From positions 1 to 61,703 of the forward strand of contig JACWAI010000084.1 of assembly GCA_014874415.1 (NCBI GenBank): a stretch of 61,703 nucleotides of DNA, in the 5' to 3' direction. A model generated the notes under the pieces. That model did no database searches, was not told the origin of the DNA, and saw only the letters and a list, made by a program, of their open reading frames with translations. The stretch is from Nitrososphaerales archaeon (GTDB lineage: Archaea; Thermoproteota; Nitrososphaeria; Nitrososphaerales; Gagatemarchaeaceae). Every line of letters starts with the position of its first letter. The first letter of the stretch is position 1. This document shows, piece by piece, positions 48,235 through 56,858 of this stretch. The translations under genes were made by a program, and so were the position numbers.

Positions 48235-50376
48235 TTGTCCAATGATCGAATGCGCGGGATGCAGAGTTTCTTTGAGCCGAAGAGCATCGCCGTCGCAGGG
48301 GTCTCGACCGACCCCAACAAACTTGGGTCGATAATCTTCGCGAACCTCGTCGAGAACTCCGAGAAAGGCCTGCTCAAGGCATCGGTGTACGCGCTCAACC
48401 CCGCGCACGACAGGATAGGGGACCAGCCCTGTTATCCTTCAATCGGAGCGCTCCCCGAGGTGCCCGAGCTACTTATCGTGGCCGTCCCCGAGTCCCAGAC
48501 GGTCCCCCTGATCGATGCCGCGGCGAAATCTAGGGTAAGGGCGGCAGTGATGATCACGGGGGGCTATGCAGAAGCGGGAAGGGGGGACGTGGAGAAGAAG
48601 ATTGGGACGATTGCGGCGAAGCACGGAATGAGGATACTCGGGCCCAACACCATCGGCCTTGTCGACACAATGTCTGGAGTAGATTCGCTCTTCCTCCGCC
48701 CCACCAAGCCCCTCCCCGACGGGAGCCAGGTCGTCTCGATGCTCAAGCCTCTCCCCGGAGGGGTCGCGATAATCACACAGAGCGGGCACCTTGGAGAGAC
48801 CGTGTCGGAGGAGCTAGCGGCCCAGGGGGTCGGGATAAGGGCGCTGGTCGGGACAGGGAACCAGCTCGACGTATCTCTTGAAGACGCGGTGCGGTACTTC
48901 GCCGGGGATTCAAAGACCAAGGTGATCGTGGCCTACCTCGAGGGGCTCCGCAACGGGAGGGAGTTCATGCGTGTCGCGGCCGCGGCCGCAAGGAAGAAGC
49001 CCCTGGTCGTCCTGAAGGTGGGCAAGACGAAGGTCGGCGCGAGGGCGGCTCTCACCCATACCGCATCCCTGGTGGGAGACTATCAGGTGTACCGGGCCGC
49101 CTTCAAGCAGTCAGGGGTGGTCGAAGCCCAGGGCCTCCAGGGACTCGTGGACGCTGCGATCTCGCTCTCCATGCTGCCGCAGGTCAAAGGGAAGAGGCTC
49201 GCAATAATCACGAATGCAGGCGGGGTAGGCGCCATCGCAGCGGACGAGGCGGAGACATCTGGACTGGTGGTCGAACCTCTGGGGGAAGCCGTCGCACGCA
49301 AGCTCCGCTCGGAATTCGCCGGGTCCAGCTTCATCTCGAACGCGTCATTGGCGGACCCCGTCGACCTGACGGCGTCCGTGACCTCCGATGATTTCGTGAG
49401 GGTGACGGAATGGGTCCTCGCTCTCCCGCAGGTCGACCTGGCCGTGCTTTTGCCCACCCACCAAGCGCCAGGGATGGCCACAGACGTCGCAGAGCGGCTC
49501 AGCGAAGTCGTCAGGAGGTCGAAGAAGCCGGTTGCGGTGGGCGTCATGGGTGAGTCGCCGCTCGCAGGGAGGATCCATGGAGAGCTCATGTCCAACGGCA
49601 TCCCGAGCTTCCCTACCCCTGAGAGGGCCGTCCAGGCACTGGCGGCCATGGCGTCGTACGTGGATTTGAGGGAAAAAGCCCGAGGACCGGCCGACGCTCG
49701 ACAAACGTCTGCACGCCGCTTCAGTCGTGGCGAGGGGGCGCTGCCTCCTTCGGGTGTGTCCCGGCTCTTGAACGATTACGGAATGCGAGAGCCGAAATCA
49801 GCGCTGGTTCGCTCCCCCAAGGAATTCCGATCGTTGGAGGCAGCCCGCTATCCGGTCGCCTGCAAGCTCGTCTCGAGAAATCTTCTCCACAAGACGGAGG
49901 CGGGGGGCGTAGTCGTAGGCGTGCCCGACGTCGCCAAGGCGAAGGAGGTCTTTTCGCATTTCCAGTCAATCGCCAGAAGAAGAAGGATACCCTTCGACGG
50001 GATGCTGGTCCAGGAGATGGTGAAGGGGATCGAGCTTCTGCTCGGCGGGACACGCGACCCGACTTTCGGACCTGTGGTGGTCGTCGGTCTGGGTGGGACA
50101 TACGCAGAGCTGGAGCAAGACTACTCGCTCGCCATAGCGCCGGTGAATCTAGAGGAAGCCAAGATGATGCTTGGACGCGGAAGGTTGGGCCGCGTCATCG
50201 AGGGCTACCGGGGAGGCCCGAAAGTGCGAATCGGACGTCTCGCGAAGGTCGTCTCTAGCTTCTCGAGGATAATGGCCGAGAATCCGCGGATAGAACAGAT
50301 CGAGGTCAACCCGCTGACTGCAGCCGGGGACGCAATTCTCTCTGTCGACGCGAGGGTTCTGCTCAGGCGGGGTTGA
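48235..50376 (+). CDS. ADP-forming acyl-CoA synthetase, fused alpha-beta
   Basis: This 713-residue protein has the CoA-binding alpha part (FFEPKSIAVAGVSTDPNKLG, ILGPNTIGLVD) and ITQSGHLGETVSEEL. The catalytic His region is AALTHTASLVGDYQVY. The C-terminal beta part has an ATP-grasp fold (YPVACKLVSRNLLHKTEAGG, LVQEMVKGIELLLGGTRDPTFGPVVVVGLGG). It makes acyl-CoA from acid plus ATP giving ADP, or the reverse. Related archaeal enzymes include acetyl-CoA synthetase (ADP-forming) and 3-/4-hydroxyacyl-CoA synthetases; the acid here is unknown. TTG 48235 start. Confidence 0.88.
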   Translation: MSNDRMRGMQSFFEPKSIAVAGVSTDPNKLGSIIFANLVENSEKGLLKASVYALNPAHDRIGDQPCYPSIGALPEVPELLIVAVPESQTVPLIDAAAKSRVRAAVMITGGYAEAGRGDVEKKIGTIAAKHGMRILGPNTIGLVDTMSGVDSLFLRPTKPLPDGSQVVSMLKPLPGGVAIITQSGHLGETVSEELAAQGVGIRALVGTGNQLDVSLEDAVRYFAGDSKTKVIVAYLEGLRNGREFMRVAAAAARKKPLVVLKVGKTKVGARAALTHTASLVGDYQVYRAAFKQSGVVEAQGLQGLVDAAISLSMLPQVKGKRLAIITNAGGVGAIAADEAETSGLVVEPLGEAVARKLRSEFAGSSFISNASLADPVDLTASVTSDDFVRVTEWVLALPQVDLAVLLPTHQAPGMATDVAERLSEVVRRSKKPVAVGVMGESPLAGRIHGELMSNGIPSFPTPERAVQALAAMASYVDLREKARGPADARQTSARRFSRGEGALPPSGVSRLLNDYGMREPKSALVRSPKEFRSLEAARYPVACKLVSRNLLHKTEAGGVVVGVPDVAKAKEVFSHFQSIARRRRIPFDGMLVQEMVKGIELLLGGTRDPTFGPVVVVGLGGTYAELEQDYSLAIAPVNLEEAKMMLGRGRLGRVIEGYRGGPKVRIGRLAKVVSSFSRIMAENPRIEQIEVNPLTAAGDAILSVDARVLLRRG

Positions 50377-51202
50377 GACCAGCCGCGGGGCGGGAGCTCA
50401 AAGGCAGGGTTTTCCCCTCACCGAAGGACTCCATCAGGTCTGTCCTGTAATCACGAACGAACTTCAGATACTTCGAAGTGCGAGACCGCCGGAGCTCGAG
50501 GATTGCCTTCCGTTTGGACTCGATCCGGTTCCCCTCGAGATATGCGATCGCGACATCGAGGTCGTGTATCGAGCCCAGAGCATCCTGCCAATTGGTCAGG
50601 GAAGGGAGCTCGGAAGGGCTCCCGTCGGCCAGTTCCAGCAGATAGCGCATCCTCTTGACCTCCTTCCTCAGGGAGTGCAGCTCCTCGACTTTTGATTCGT
50701 CGGTCAATACGGCCGCCATGAGCCCGGAGGCCGAGCCCCTGCTCTTGCGGACCCGCTTCCTCAATCGCTTGGTCAGCCGCCTGCTCTTCAGCTGTGAAGT
50801 CTCGAAGTCTGGAGCTGGCGCCTCTGCGAGCACTTCGGTCGCTGCCTTGGCGCGGGCAGCGGCGTCGCTCCTTTGGTTCTCCAGGGCGACGAAGAGCTCG
50901 CCGGGGAGATTCCGTTTCTGCGATTCGAGGGTGTCCATGAGCGTGTCGAGGTCTCTGAGTTGCGATGTCGCACGGAGCACCGACCTCAGTGCGAAGCCGA
51001 ATCTCTTGAAACCCTGCGGCCCCCTGACCAGTCTGGGGAGGAGCTTACTCAACATCTGAAGGCGTCGGGCCGTCACCCTAAGGTCGTGAATCTGGTCGGG
51101 ATTGGGGCGCGAGGGGAGGTCCACTGCGAACTCGAGGAGCGCCTTGGCCCTGTCTCGATACCGTCCCTCGAGAGACCTGCGCCTGACGCGAAGGGTTGCC
51201 AT
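50363..51202 (-). CDS. CHAD-domain polyphosphate-associated protein
   Basis: About 279 residues from ATG 51202 (a TTG at 51217 is the alternative). The all-helical CHAD pattern is clear: HDLRVTARRLQMLSKLLPRLVRG, LRDLDTLMDTLES, ELHSLRKEVKRMRYLLEL and LGSIHDLDVAIAYLEG, with conserved His/Arg/Lys that bind polyphosphate. CHAD proteins attach to polyP granules. It is divergent from SixA and overlaps the convergent acyl-CoA synthetase by 14 bases. Confidence 0.88.
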   Translation of the reverse strand: MATLRVRRRSLEGRYRDRAKALLEFAVDLPSRPNPDQIHDLRVTARRLQMLSKLLPRLVRGPQGFKRFGFALRSVLRATSQLRDLDTLMDTLESQKRNLPGELFVALENQRSDAAARAKAATEVLAEAPAPDFETSQLKSRRLTKRLRKRVRKSRGSASGLMAAVLTDESKVEELHSLRKEVKRMRYLLELADGSPSELPSLTNWQDALGSIHDLDVAIAYLEGNRIESKRKAILELRRSRTSKYLKFVRDYRTDLMESFGEGKTLPLSSRPAAGLNPA

Positions 51203-51401
51203 CGTTGGGCGTAACAACCACTAGGAGAAAAGCCGATTGCTTCCCCGAACGGAGTCCGTAAGCCCACACTAGTTGCGCGTCCGTTCAATATAGGCACATG
51301 TGGTCACAATATCGTCGATGGTTCCTCCTGAAATACCGTCGAGACAGGGAGGAAACTTCATGTGTCCGCTTGGCGGTCGAGGAGGGAGGGCGACGACCTG
51401 A

Positions 51402-51911
51402 GTGGAAGTGTATCTTCTGAGGCATGGCGAGGCAGGCAAGAGGACCTCCCTGGTCTCGAAGGACAATGAAAGGTCGCTGACGGCGGCGGGGAGGCAGGAG
51501 ACCGAAGGGGTGGGGGAGGCGCTGGCGGCGCTCGGATTCGAGTTCGATTATGTGGTGACGAGCCCTCTGAAGCGGGCTGAGGAGACGGCCATCATCGTGA
51601 ACAAGGCGTTGAAGAGGAAGGGCCAGGTGGAAGGATGGCCTGAGCTCAGCCCCGAAGGGAACAGGAACGCGTTCTACAGGAGGCTGGGAAAGCTGAAGGC
51701 TGGTTCCAGAGTACTCTGCGTCGGTCATGAGCCGTATCTCACCACGACCATCGGGGACGTCGCCGGGAGGGGAGGGGAGGCGTCACCGGGGTTCAGAATT
51801 TCATTGAAGAAGGGAGGACTGGCCAAGCTGCTGGTGACAGGATTCAATCCGCGGGTAACAGGCGAGCTGCGCTGGCTCCTGACACCAAAGCAGATCAGGA
51901 AGATGGCCTAG
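51402..51911 (+). CDS. SixA-like phosphohistidine phosphatase (histidine-phosphatase superfamily)
   Basis: This 169-residue protein begins EVYLLRHGEAGKRTS with the RHG motif (Arg7, His8) and has the second catalytic His109 in VLCVGHEPYL. SixA removes phosphate from phosphohistidine; the superfamily has other phospho-substrates too. It sits between CHAD and Ppx, so a phospho or polyphosphate role is implied. GTG 51402 follows TGA directly, and the upstream region has a possible A-box. Confidence 0.85.
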   Translation: MEVYLLRHGEAGKRTSLVSKDNERSLTAAGRQETEGVGEALAALGFEFDYVVTSPLKRAEETAIIVNKALKRKGQVEGWPELSPEGNRNAFYRRLGKLKAGSRVLCVGHEPYLTTTIGDVAGRGGEASPGFRISLKKGGLAKLLVTGFNPRVTGELRWLLTPKQIRKMA

Positions 51912-51964
51912 CTGAGCGTGCTGAGTGAAACTATTAAGCGGCGTCGGGAGGCAATGGACGGAAA

Positions 51965-53479
51965 ATGAAAGTGGCTGTAATTGATGTGGGGTTCAACTCC
52001 CTAAAAATGGTCAGGTACAAGGTGGAGCCCGACGGGTCCGCAAAATCCTACGGGCAGCTCGGCGCCATGGCCAAGCTGGGGGAAGGATTGGAGCGGACGG
52101 GATACCTCGGAAACGAGCCCATATCGCGGACTGTCGACGCCATCAGGCTCTGCCGCGAGACAGCGTCCCTTGAATCGGTGAAGCACGTCCTCCTGATAGG
52201 GACGAGCCCGGTCAGGGAGGCAGCCAACAGGGAAGAGTTCCTGAAGCGGGTGCAGGAGCAAACGGGGCTGAAAATGAGGGTCTTGACTGGAAACGAAGAG
52301 GCGCTCTACGGGCTGCTGGGAGCCATCAGGTCGATCGATGCGACCAACGTCCTGTTCTTCGACCTGGGAGGGGGGAGCCTTGAGCTGAGCTACATCGAAA
52401 AGCTCAGGGTCAGGAGGATCCTTTCCCTTCCCCTCGGGTCGCTGAAACTGACGTCCGCCTACGCCGGGAAAGACGGCACGTTTTCGAAGAAGAGCAGGAG
52501 CAGGATGGCGAAGCAAATAGCCCAGCAGCTGCCATCCCGGAGGGAACTCGGGCTCGACAAGGAGACTGTGCTCGTCGGGACTGGGGGCACTGTCAGGGCA
52601 ATGGCGAGATACGCCCAAGACGCGGCCGACTACCCGTTCGACAAGGTGCACAGCTACAGGATTGGCTCCCGTTCGGTCCAGCAGATGAGCAGGGAGTTCT
52701 TCAGGCTCAAGCTCCCGGAGTTGAACAGGATAGAAGCCATCGGGGAGGGGAGGTCGGAGACCATCGCGGCAGGGGCTCTTGTGGTAAGAACTCTGATGAA
52801 GCGCCTGGGCTTCAAGCAGGTCCTGGCGAGCACCCACGGCCTGAGGGACGGCATACTGACAGAGTTTCTTGAGGGCGGGGTCAGGAACTCGGACGGTGTC
52901 GCGCAGAGGGAGGACGTGGAACGCCTACTTGCACGCAGGGACTTGGCCCCCGGCTTGGTGGACCATGCCGAGCTGCTCGAGTGCCTGTTCAGGAACGGGC
53001 TTGTGGACGAGAGAGAGAAGAAGATCCTCCTGACCGCTGCCTGGAGGGGGATGGCCCCCGACTGTGCAGAGGCTGACCCCGACGCAGTCTTCGGGACGCT
53101 GATGAGCGAGGACCTGCCCATGAGCCACGAGGACCAGCTCCTGATGGCAATCTCCGTCGTCAGGGCCAGGCGGCCGCGGACCGCCAACTGGTTCGTGCGC
53201 AGGTACGCCTCGGTGCTCGCCCATGACGCGAAGCAGGTGAAGAAGCTCGGATCCTGCCTGAGGCTGATGGAGGTGCTGGATCGCTCTAAGGCACAGTTCA
53301 GGGTGGCCTACTCTGGAGGTCTGAGGATCAGCGTCATCCAGAACGAGGGGCCGTTCCCGCTGGAGCTAGCCAGGATGGCGGCGCTGACCTTCTCCTCGGC
53401 CATCAAGAGGCCGGTCACGATATTCGTCAGCGTAAAGGAGAGGGAGCGCCACGCCGGGCTCGTGAAGGTGGGAAGCTAG
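51965..53479 (+). CDS. Ppx/GppA exopolyphosphatase-family phosphatase with C-terminal HD-like domain
   Basis: This 504-residue protein has an ASKHA fold: VAVIDVGFNSLKMVRY (phosphate 1), LFFDLGGGSLELSY (phosphate 2) and LVGTGGTVRAMARYA (adenosine region). A helical C-terminal domain (about 300-504, REKKILLTAAWRGM) follows, as in Ppx/GppA. It hydrolyses polyphosphate or ppGpp-like phosphates. With CHAD and SixA it forms a polyP module. ATG 51965 has an A-box-like ACTATTAAG about 30 bases upstream. Confidence 0.9.
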   Translation: MKVAVIDVGFNSLKMVRYKVEPDGSAKSYGQLGAMAKLGEGLERTGYLGNEPISRTVDAIRLCRETASLESVKHVLLIGTSPVREAANREEFLKRVQEQTGLKMRVLTGNEEALYGLLGAIRSIDATNVLFFDLGGGSLELSYIEKLRVRRILSLPLGSLKLTSAYAGKDGTFSKKSRSRMAKQIAQQLPSRRELGLDKETVLVGTGGTVRAMARYAQDAADYPFDKVHSYRIGSRSVQQMSREFFRLKLPELNRIEAIGEGRSETIAAGALVVRTLMKRLGFKQVLASTHGLRDGILTEFLEGGVRNSDGVAQREDVERLLARRDLAPGLVDHAELLECLFRNGLVDEREKKILLTAAWRGMAPDCAEADPDAVFGTLMSEDLPMSHEDQLLMAISVVRARRPRTANWFVRRYASVLAHDAKQVKKLGSCLRLMEVLDRSKAQFRVAYSGGLRISVIQNEGPFPLELARMAALTFSSAIKRPVTIFVSVKERERHAGLVKVGS

Positions 53480-53480
53480 G

Positions 53481-54206
53481 ATGCCTAGGAACGTAATGAA
53501 GACCGTGACGGGACGGGGACACAGGGGCAAGCTGATCGTAGTGGAGGGGATAGACGGCTCGGGTAAGTCCACCCAGCTGCACCTCCTTGACAAATGGCTC
53601 AGGAGCCTGGGCCTGAACGTATTCTTCACGGAGTGGAACTCGTCGGACGTGGTGAAAGAGATCACCTCCAAGGGGAAGAAGAAGGCGCTCCTCACCCCCA
53701 CGACCTTCAGTCTCCTGCACGCCACCGACTTCGCAGACAGGTATGAGAGGAACATCTCCCCGCTGCTGGAGGCTGGTTACTTCGTCCTCGCCGACAGGTA
53801 CATCTACACCGCGCTGGCCCGGGACGTCGTCAGAGGGTGCACCCCGGCCTGGGTCAGGAAGGTCTACTCTTTCGCAGACACGCCTGACGTCACCTTCTAC
53901 TTCCGCGTCCCCCCTGACATAGCCATGGACAGGATACTCGAAGGCCGCCCCAAGCTGAAATACTACGAAGCGGGGATGGACCTCAACCTCAGCAACGACG
54001 AATATGAGAGCTACAGGATATTCCAGACTAGGATAGTCGAGCAATACGAAGGCATGGCACAGAAGGATGGATTTGCCGTGATCGACGGGACGCTCGATAT
54101 AGAAGAGCAGCAGGACCTGATGAGGCGGCACGTTTCCAAGTTCCTTCCGCCGAGGCCGAAGCCGCCCCTCGACCTGAACCAGAAGCAGGAGACGAAGCTG
54201 GTTTGA
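53481..54206 (+). CDS. Thymidylate kinase-like P-loop kinase
   Basis: This 241-residue Tmk-fold protein has a canonical Walker A VVEGIDGSGKSTQLHLLDKWL (Gly23 to Ser30, Lys29) and the DRYIYTALARDVVRG segment that in Tmk binds the nucleotide (DRY). The usual Tmk LID and FTREPG motifs are weak (TEWNSSDVVKEI replaces FTREP). It may phosphorylate a nucleotide or another phosphoryl acceptor. It starts 1 base after Ppx, so it is part of the polyP cluster rather than a stand-alone Tmk. Confidence 0.85.
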   Translation: MPRNVMKTVTGRGHRGKLIVVEGIDGSGKSTQLHLLDKWLRSLGLNVFFTEWNSSDVVKEITSKGKKKALLTPTTFSLLHATDFADRYERNISPLLEAGYFVLADRYIYTALARDVVRGCTPAWVRKVYSFADTPDVTFYFRVPPDIAMDRILEGRPKLKYYEAGMDLNLSNDEYESYRIFQTRIVEQYEGMAQKDGFAVIDGTLDIEEQQDLMRRHVSKFLPPRPKPPLDLNQKQETKLV

Positions 54207-54916
54207 CGCAGCAGATAGCCGCGAGGCCCCTGAAGTTCTACGGGGAGGGAATCTCATATCTGAAGCCCCTCGAGTCGAAGGGGAGCCTCATCGTCATAGA
54301 GGGGCCCGACGGCTCGGGAAGGAGCAGCCAGATCGACCTCATCACAACGCACCTGGAAGCAGCGGGGCACGCGGTCATCACGACAGGGCTCAAGCGTTCC
54401 GAGCTCATCGGGGCAGGGATACTGGAGGCGAAGCACAAGCTGCCGCTGGGCAAGAAGACGCTGGCCCTCTTCTACGCAGCTGACTTCGCCGACCAGCTGG
54501 AGCACAAGATAATCCCCGCCCTCCACGCAGGATACGTGGTCCTGGCCGACCGGTACATCTACACCCTCATGGCGAGGAGCAACGTCAGAGGGATCGGCAG
54601 GTCCTGGTCCCACGACCTCTTCGGTTTCGCTGTGAAGCCGGACCTGGTCTTCTACCTCGACGTCCCCCCCGAGGAACTTTTCCACAGGGTCTTCCAGAAG
54701 TACGGATCGCTCGACTACTACGAGTCAGGGGCTGACATGGGGCTTTCAGACGACCTCTTCGAGTCGTTCGTGCTCTACCAGAGGAGCATAGCGAAGGAGT
54801 TCAAGGTGATGGAGACCAGGTATGGCATAGTGCGCATAGACGGAGGGAAGGCGATCCCCGAGGTTAACGTGGACCTGCAGAAGAGAATCGATGGGTACCT
54901 GGGAAGCCTGCGCTGA
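54203..54916 (+). CDS. Second Tmk-like protein, Walker A lysine replaced by arginine
   Basis: This 237-residue paralogue of the previous gene begins with a ~27-residue extension. Its P-loop is IEGPDGSGRSSQIDLITTHL: the Walker Lys is Arg40. DRYIYTLMARSNVRG matches the partner gene. GxxGSGR is rare and usually weakens ATP binding, so it may be a regulatory or non-ATP partner of the other kinase. TTG 54203 overlaps the previous stop by four bases (TTGA). The two probably form a heterodimer; this is inferred. Confidence 0.83.
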   Translation: MTQQIAARPLKFYGEGISYLKPLESKGSLIVIEGPDGSGRSSQIDLITTHLEAAGHAVITTGLKRSELIGAGILEAKHKLPLGKKTLALFYAADFADQLEHKIIPALHAGYVVLADRYIYTLMARSNVRGIGRSWSHDLFGFAVKPDLVFYLDVPPEELFHRVFQKYGSLDYYESGADMGLSDDLFESFVLYQRSIAKEFKVMETRYGIVRIDGGKAIPEVNVDLQKRIDGYLGSLR

Positions 54917-54930
54917 AGCGCGTTAATTGA

Positions 54931-56214
54931 TCATTGGATGTCTGAGACCCTGGCGACCGCAAGTGGGATGGTCATCTCGGCTCTTGTCATGCCCCCGTGG
55001 TGCCCCCTTAGGTCGAGGGCGTCCCCCTTCTTGTATCTGTACCAGACCGTCCTGTTCCCGTGAGGGAGGACCATCAGGTTGCCGATCCTCCTTCTGAATT
55101 TCCTGCTCGGCCTGTTGACGCCGAACAGCCCCTGCGCTATCGCGTCCTCGGTCGTCATGACCGAAGCCACTCCATCGAGCTTCCCCTGCAGGTATTCCAT
55201 TATGCCCGGAAGCTTGTCTTCTTCGACCCTCATGTAGGCGTCCCTGGCGCTCCCCCAGGGCGGTATCCGGACCCCCGATGGCGCCTTCTCCAGGGCGTTG
55301 GCGAACTTCCTGAACCGGTTCATGTAGAGGGTCTTCTCTGGTTCCACCTGGAGCTGACCGTGGTCAGCGGTTACGATGATCAGCGTCTTCTTCGCCGCTT
55401 CCCTGCTCAGCTTGGAAAGGAACCCTTCCTGGAAGGCGTGGGAGATGAGGGATGTCTCGACCTCTGCCTCGTCGGTGTTCGGTCCGTAGATGTGCTCGAT
55501 GGTGTCCACGTACGACCAGTAGGCGTAGAAGAGGTTCGGGCCCCTGGACTTCTCTACCAGGCGCCTTAGCGACACCGTCAAGTCGGAAGCGGTATTATAC
55601 GCCGTGATCTCCGAGCCGATTCTGGAGACGCTGCTGTAGGCAGTCCAGGCCAGAGCCCTGTTCATGAACGAGGTGCTGCGGATTCCCTTCTCCGCCAGCT
55701 GCTGAAAGATCGTATGGCCGTCGAAGAGCGACTTCGGGTTGAGAGTCCCCACCAGCGAGTCCCTCCTCGGGTCCCCTACCCTGGTGAACGGGAGCGTGGT
55801 TATGACCTCTCCGAGCTCCTCCATGTAGACGAACCACTCGGGAAGGCCATGCTCCTGTGGGGTGAGCCCGGTGCTGACGGTGGTCAGGGCTGCGGCCGTC
55901 GTGGAGGGGAACACCGTCGTGATCGGCCTGACGCTCCCCTTCGACATCGCCCCGATGAAGCCCTTGTCGCTCTGCCTCTTCCATTGGTCGTACCCCAGGC
56001 CGTCGCACAGTAGAAGGATGACGTTCTCCACGCCTGAAGTGTCGATGTCTCCGAAGGCGTCCTTGGGGAGCGTAGGCCCCGTCCCTCTGACGCCGAACAC
56101 GGAGAGAATCGTCGAAGGAACATTGGAAAGGCAGTACCCATCGTAGTCCGGTTTGACCGCTCCTGGAGGAAGCACCGGCCGGCTTCCTTTGCCGGCCCTG
56201 ATATGCCTTCTCAA
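54931..56214 (-). CDS. Alkaline phosphatase-superfamily phosphodiesterase (nucleotide pyrophosphatase type)
   Basis: From TTG 56214 the protein has 427 residues. LLLCDGLGYDQWKRQ binds metal, the nucleophile is in the ITTVFPSTTAAALTTVSTGL stretch, and later metal ligands are in VTADHGQLQVEP and LRGHHGGMTRAEM. This is the type I phosphodiesterase/nucleotide-pyrophosphatase set that cleaves phosphoesters. The longer frame upstream antisenses the Nudix gene and was rejected. It is convergent with the Tmk-like genes. Confidence 0.85.
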   Translation of the reverse strand: MRRHIRAGKGSRPVLPPGAVKPDYDGYCLSNVPSTILSVFGVRGTGPTLPKDAFGDIDTSGVENVILLLCDGLGYDQWKRQSDKGFIGAMSKGSVRPITTVFPSTTAAALTTVSTGLTPQEHGLPEWFVYMEELGEVITTLPFTRVGDPRRDSLVGTLNPKSLFDGHTIFQQLAEKGIRSTSFMNRALAWTAYSSVSRIGSEITAYNTASDLTVSLRRLVEKSRGPNLFYAYWSYVDTIEHIYGPNTDEAEVETSLISHAFQEGFLSKLSREAAKKTLIIVTADHGQLQVEPEKTLYMNRFRKFANALEKAPSGVRIPPWGSARDAYMRVEEDKLPGIMEYLQGKLDGVASVMTTEDAIAQGLFGVNRPSRKFRRRIGNLMVLPHGNRTVWYRYKKGDALDLRGHHGGMTRAEMTIPLAVARVSDIQ

Positions 56215-56236
56215 CGAAAGGCGAATTGTTCGCTCG

Positions 56237-56731
56237 TCATGGCTCCTCTGTCCCCGGCCTGAGCAGACGCCAGCCGTCGCGTAGCCAGGGAGTGGGGTTG
56301 CCTGTAGCGACCAGAGAGTCGACGCTGGGGTCGGCCAGGAATTCGAATCCCTCTGATTCTGTAGGGTCGATTTTGATGTCCTGGTCGCTTGTGCATTGGT
56401 ACACCGCCACCATTTCATGCTCCGGAGGGTCGTTGTGCTCGAACTTTCCGATGAGGCGGATGGGGGCAGAGATTCCTGTTTCCTCGAGTAGCTCTCTCCT
56501 TGCTGCGGAATCGTACTCTTCTCCATATTTCACATGGAATGCCACCGACGAGTCCACGCATCCGGGGAACGTCTCCTTCGACCTGCTCCTGTGCTGGATG
56601 AGCACCCTTCCGTCGGAACGCCTGACGAAGATCATCCCAGACCGGTGCAGCAACCCGCCCATATGCGCCTTCCGCCTCTCAACGGGCCCGATCACGTTGT
56701 CGTCCTCGTCCACATGGCAGAGAAGCTCCAT
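56237..56731 (-). CDS. Nudix hydrolase (IPP isomerase-like)
   Basis: From ATG 56731 the protein has 164 residues. Its Nudix box is YGEEYDSAARRELLEETGI, keeping the GE...RELLEETG core of the family. The N-terminal HVDEDDNVIGPVERRKAH and RVLIQHRSRSKETFPG recall isopentenyl-diphosphate isomerases. Either a nucleotide-diphosphate hydrolase or an isomerase is possible. The start lies 25-35 bases downstream of an AT-rich box (AATTAAAC). It is followed closely by the phosphodiesterase. Confidence 0.8.
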   Translation of the reverse strand: MELLCHVDEDDNVIGPVERRKAHMGGLLHRSGMIFVRRSDGRVLIQHRSRSKETFPGCVDSSVAFHVKYGEEYDSAARRELLEETGISAPIRLIGKFEHNDPPEHEMVAVYQCTSDQDIKIDPTESEGFEFLADPSVDSLVATGNPTPWLRDGWRLLRPGTEEP

Positions 56732-56858
56732 TCCCTGTGAGCACAATACCCCAGGAATTAAACGATGACAGGAGATGTGACTGCTATTGATTTTATGGTG
56801 ACCATACGAAGTCATGCCGCAAAGGTCTATATCACTCTCAGACCTCCTCAATACGAAG

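Noticed and set aside
51318-51401. 27-codon frame ending directly before the SixA GTG
   Set aside because: It has an A-box at suitable distance but no family or composition argument; may be a leader only. Not listed as a gene.
52001-52837. 278-codon frame antisense to Ppx
   Set aside because: Composition of an antisense shadow, no motif, covers a well-supported gene.
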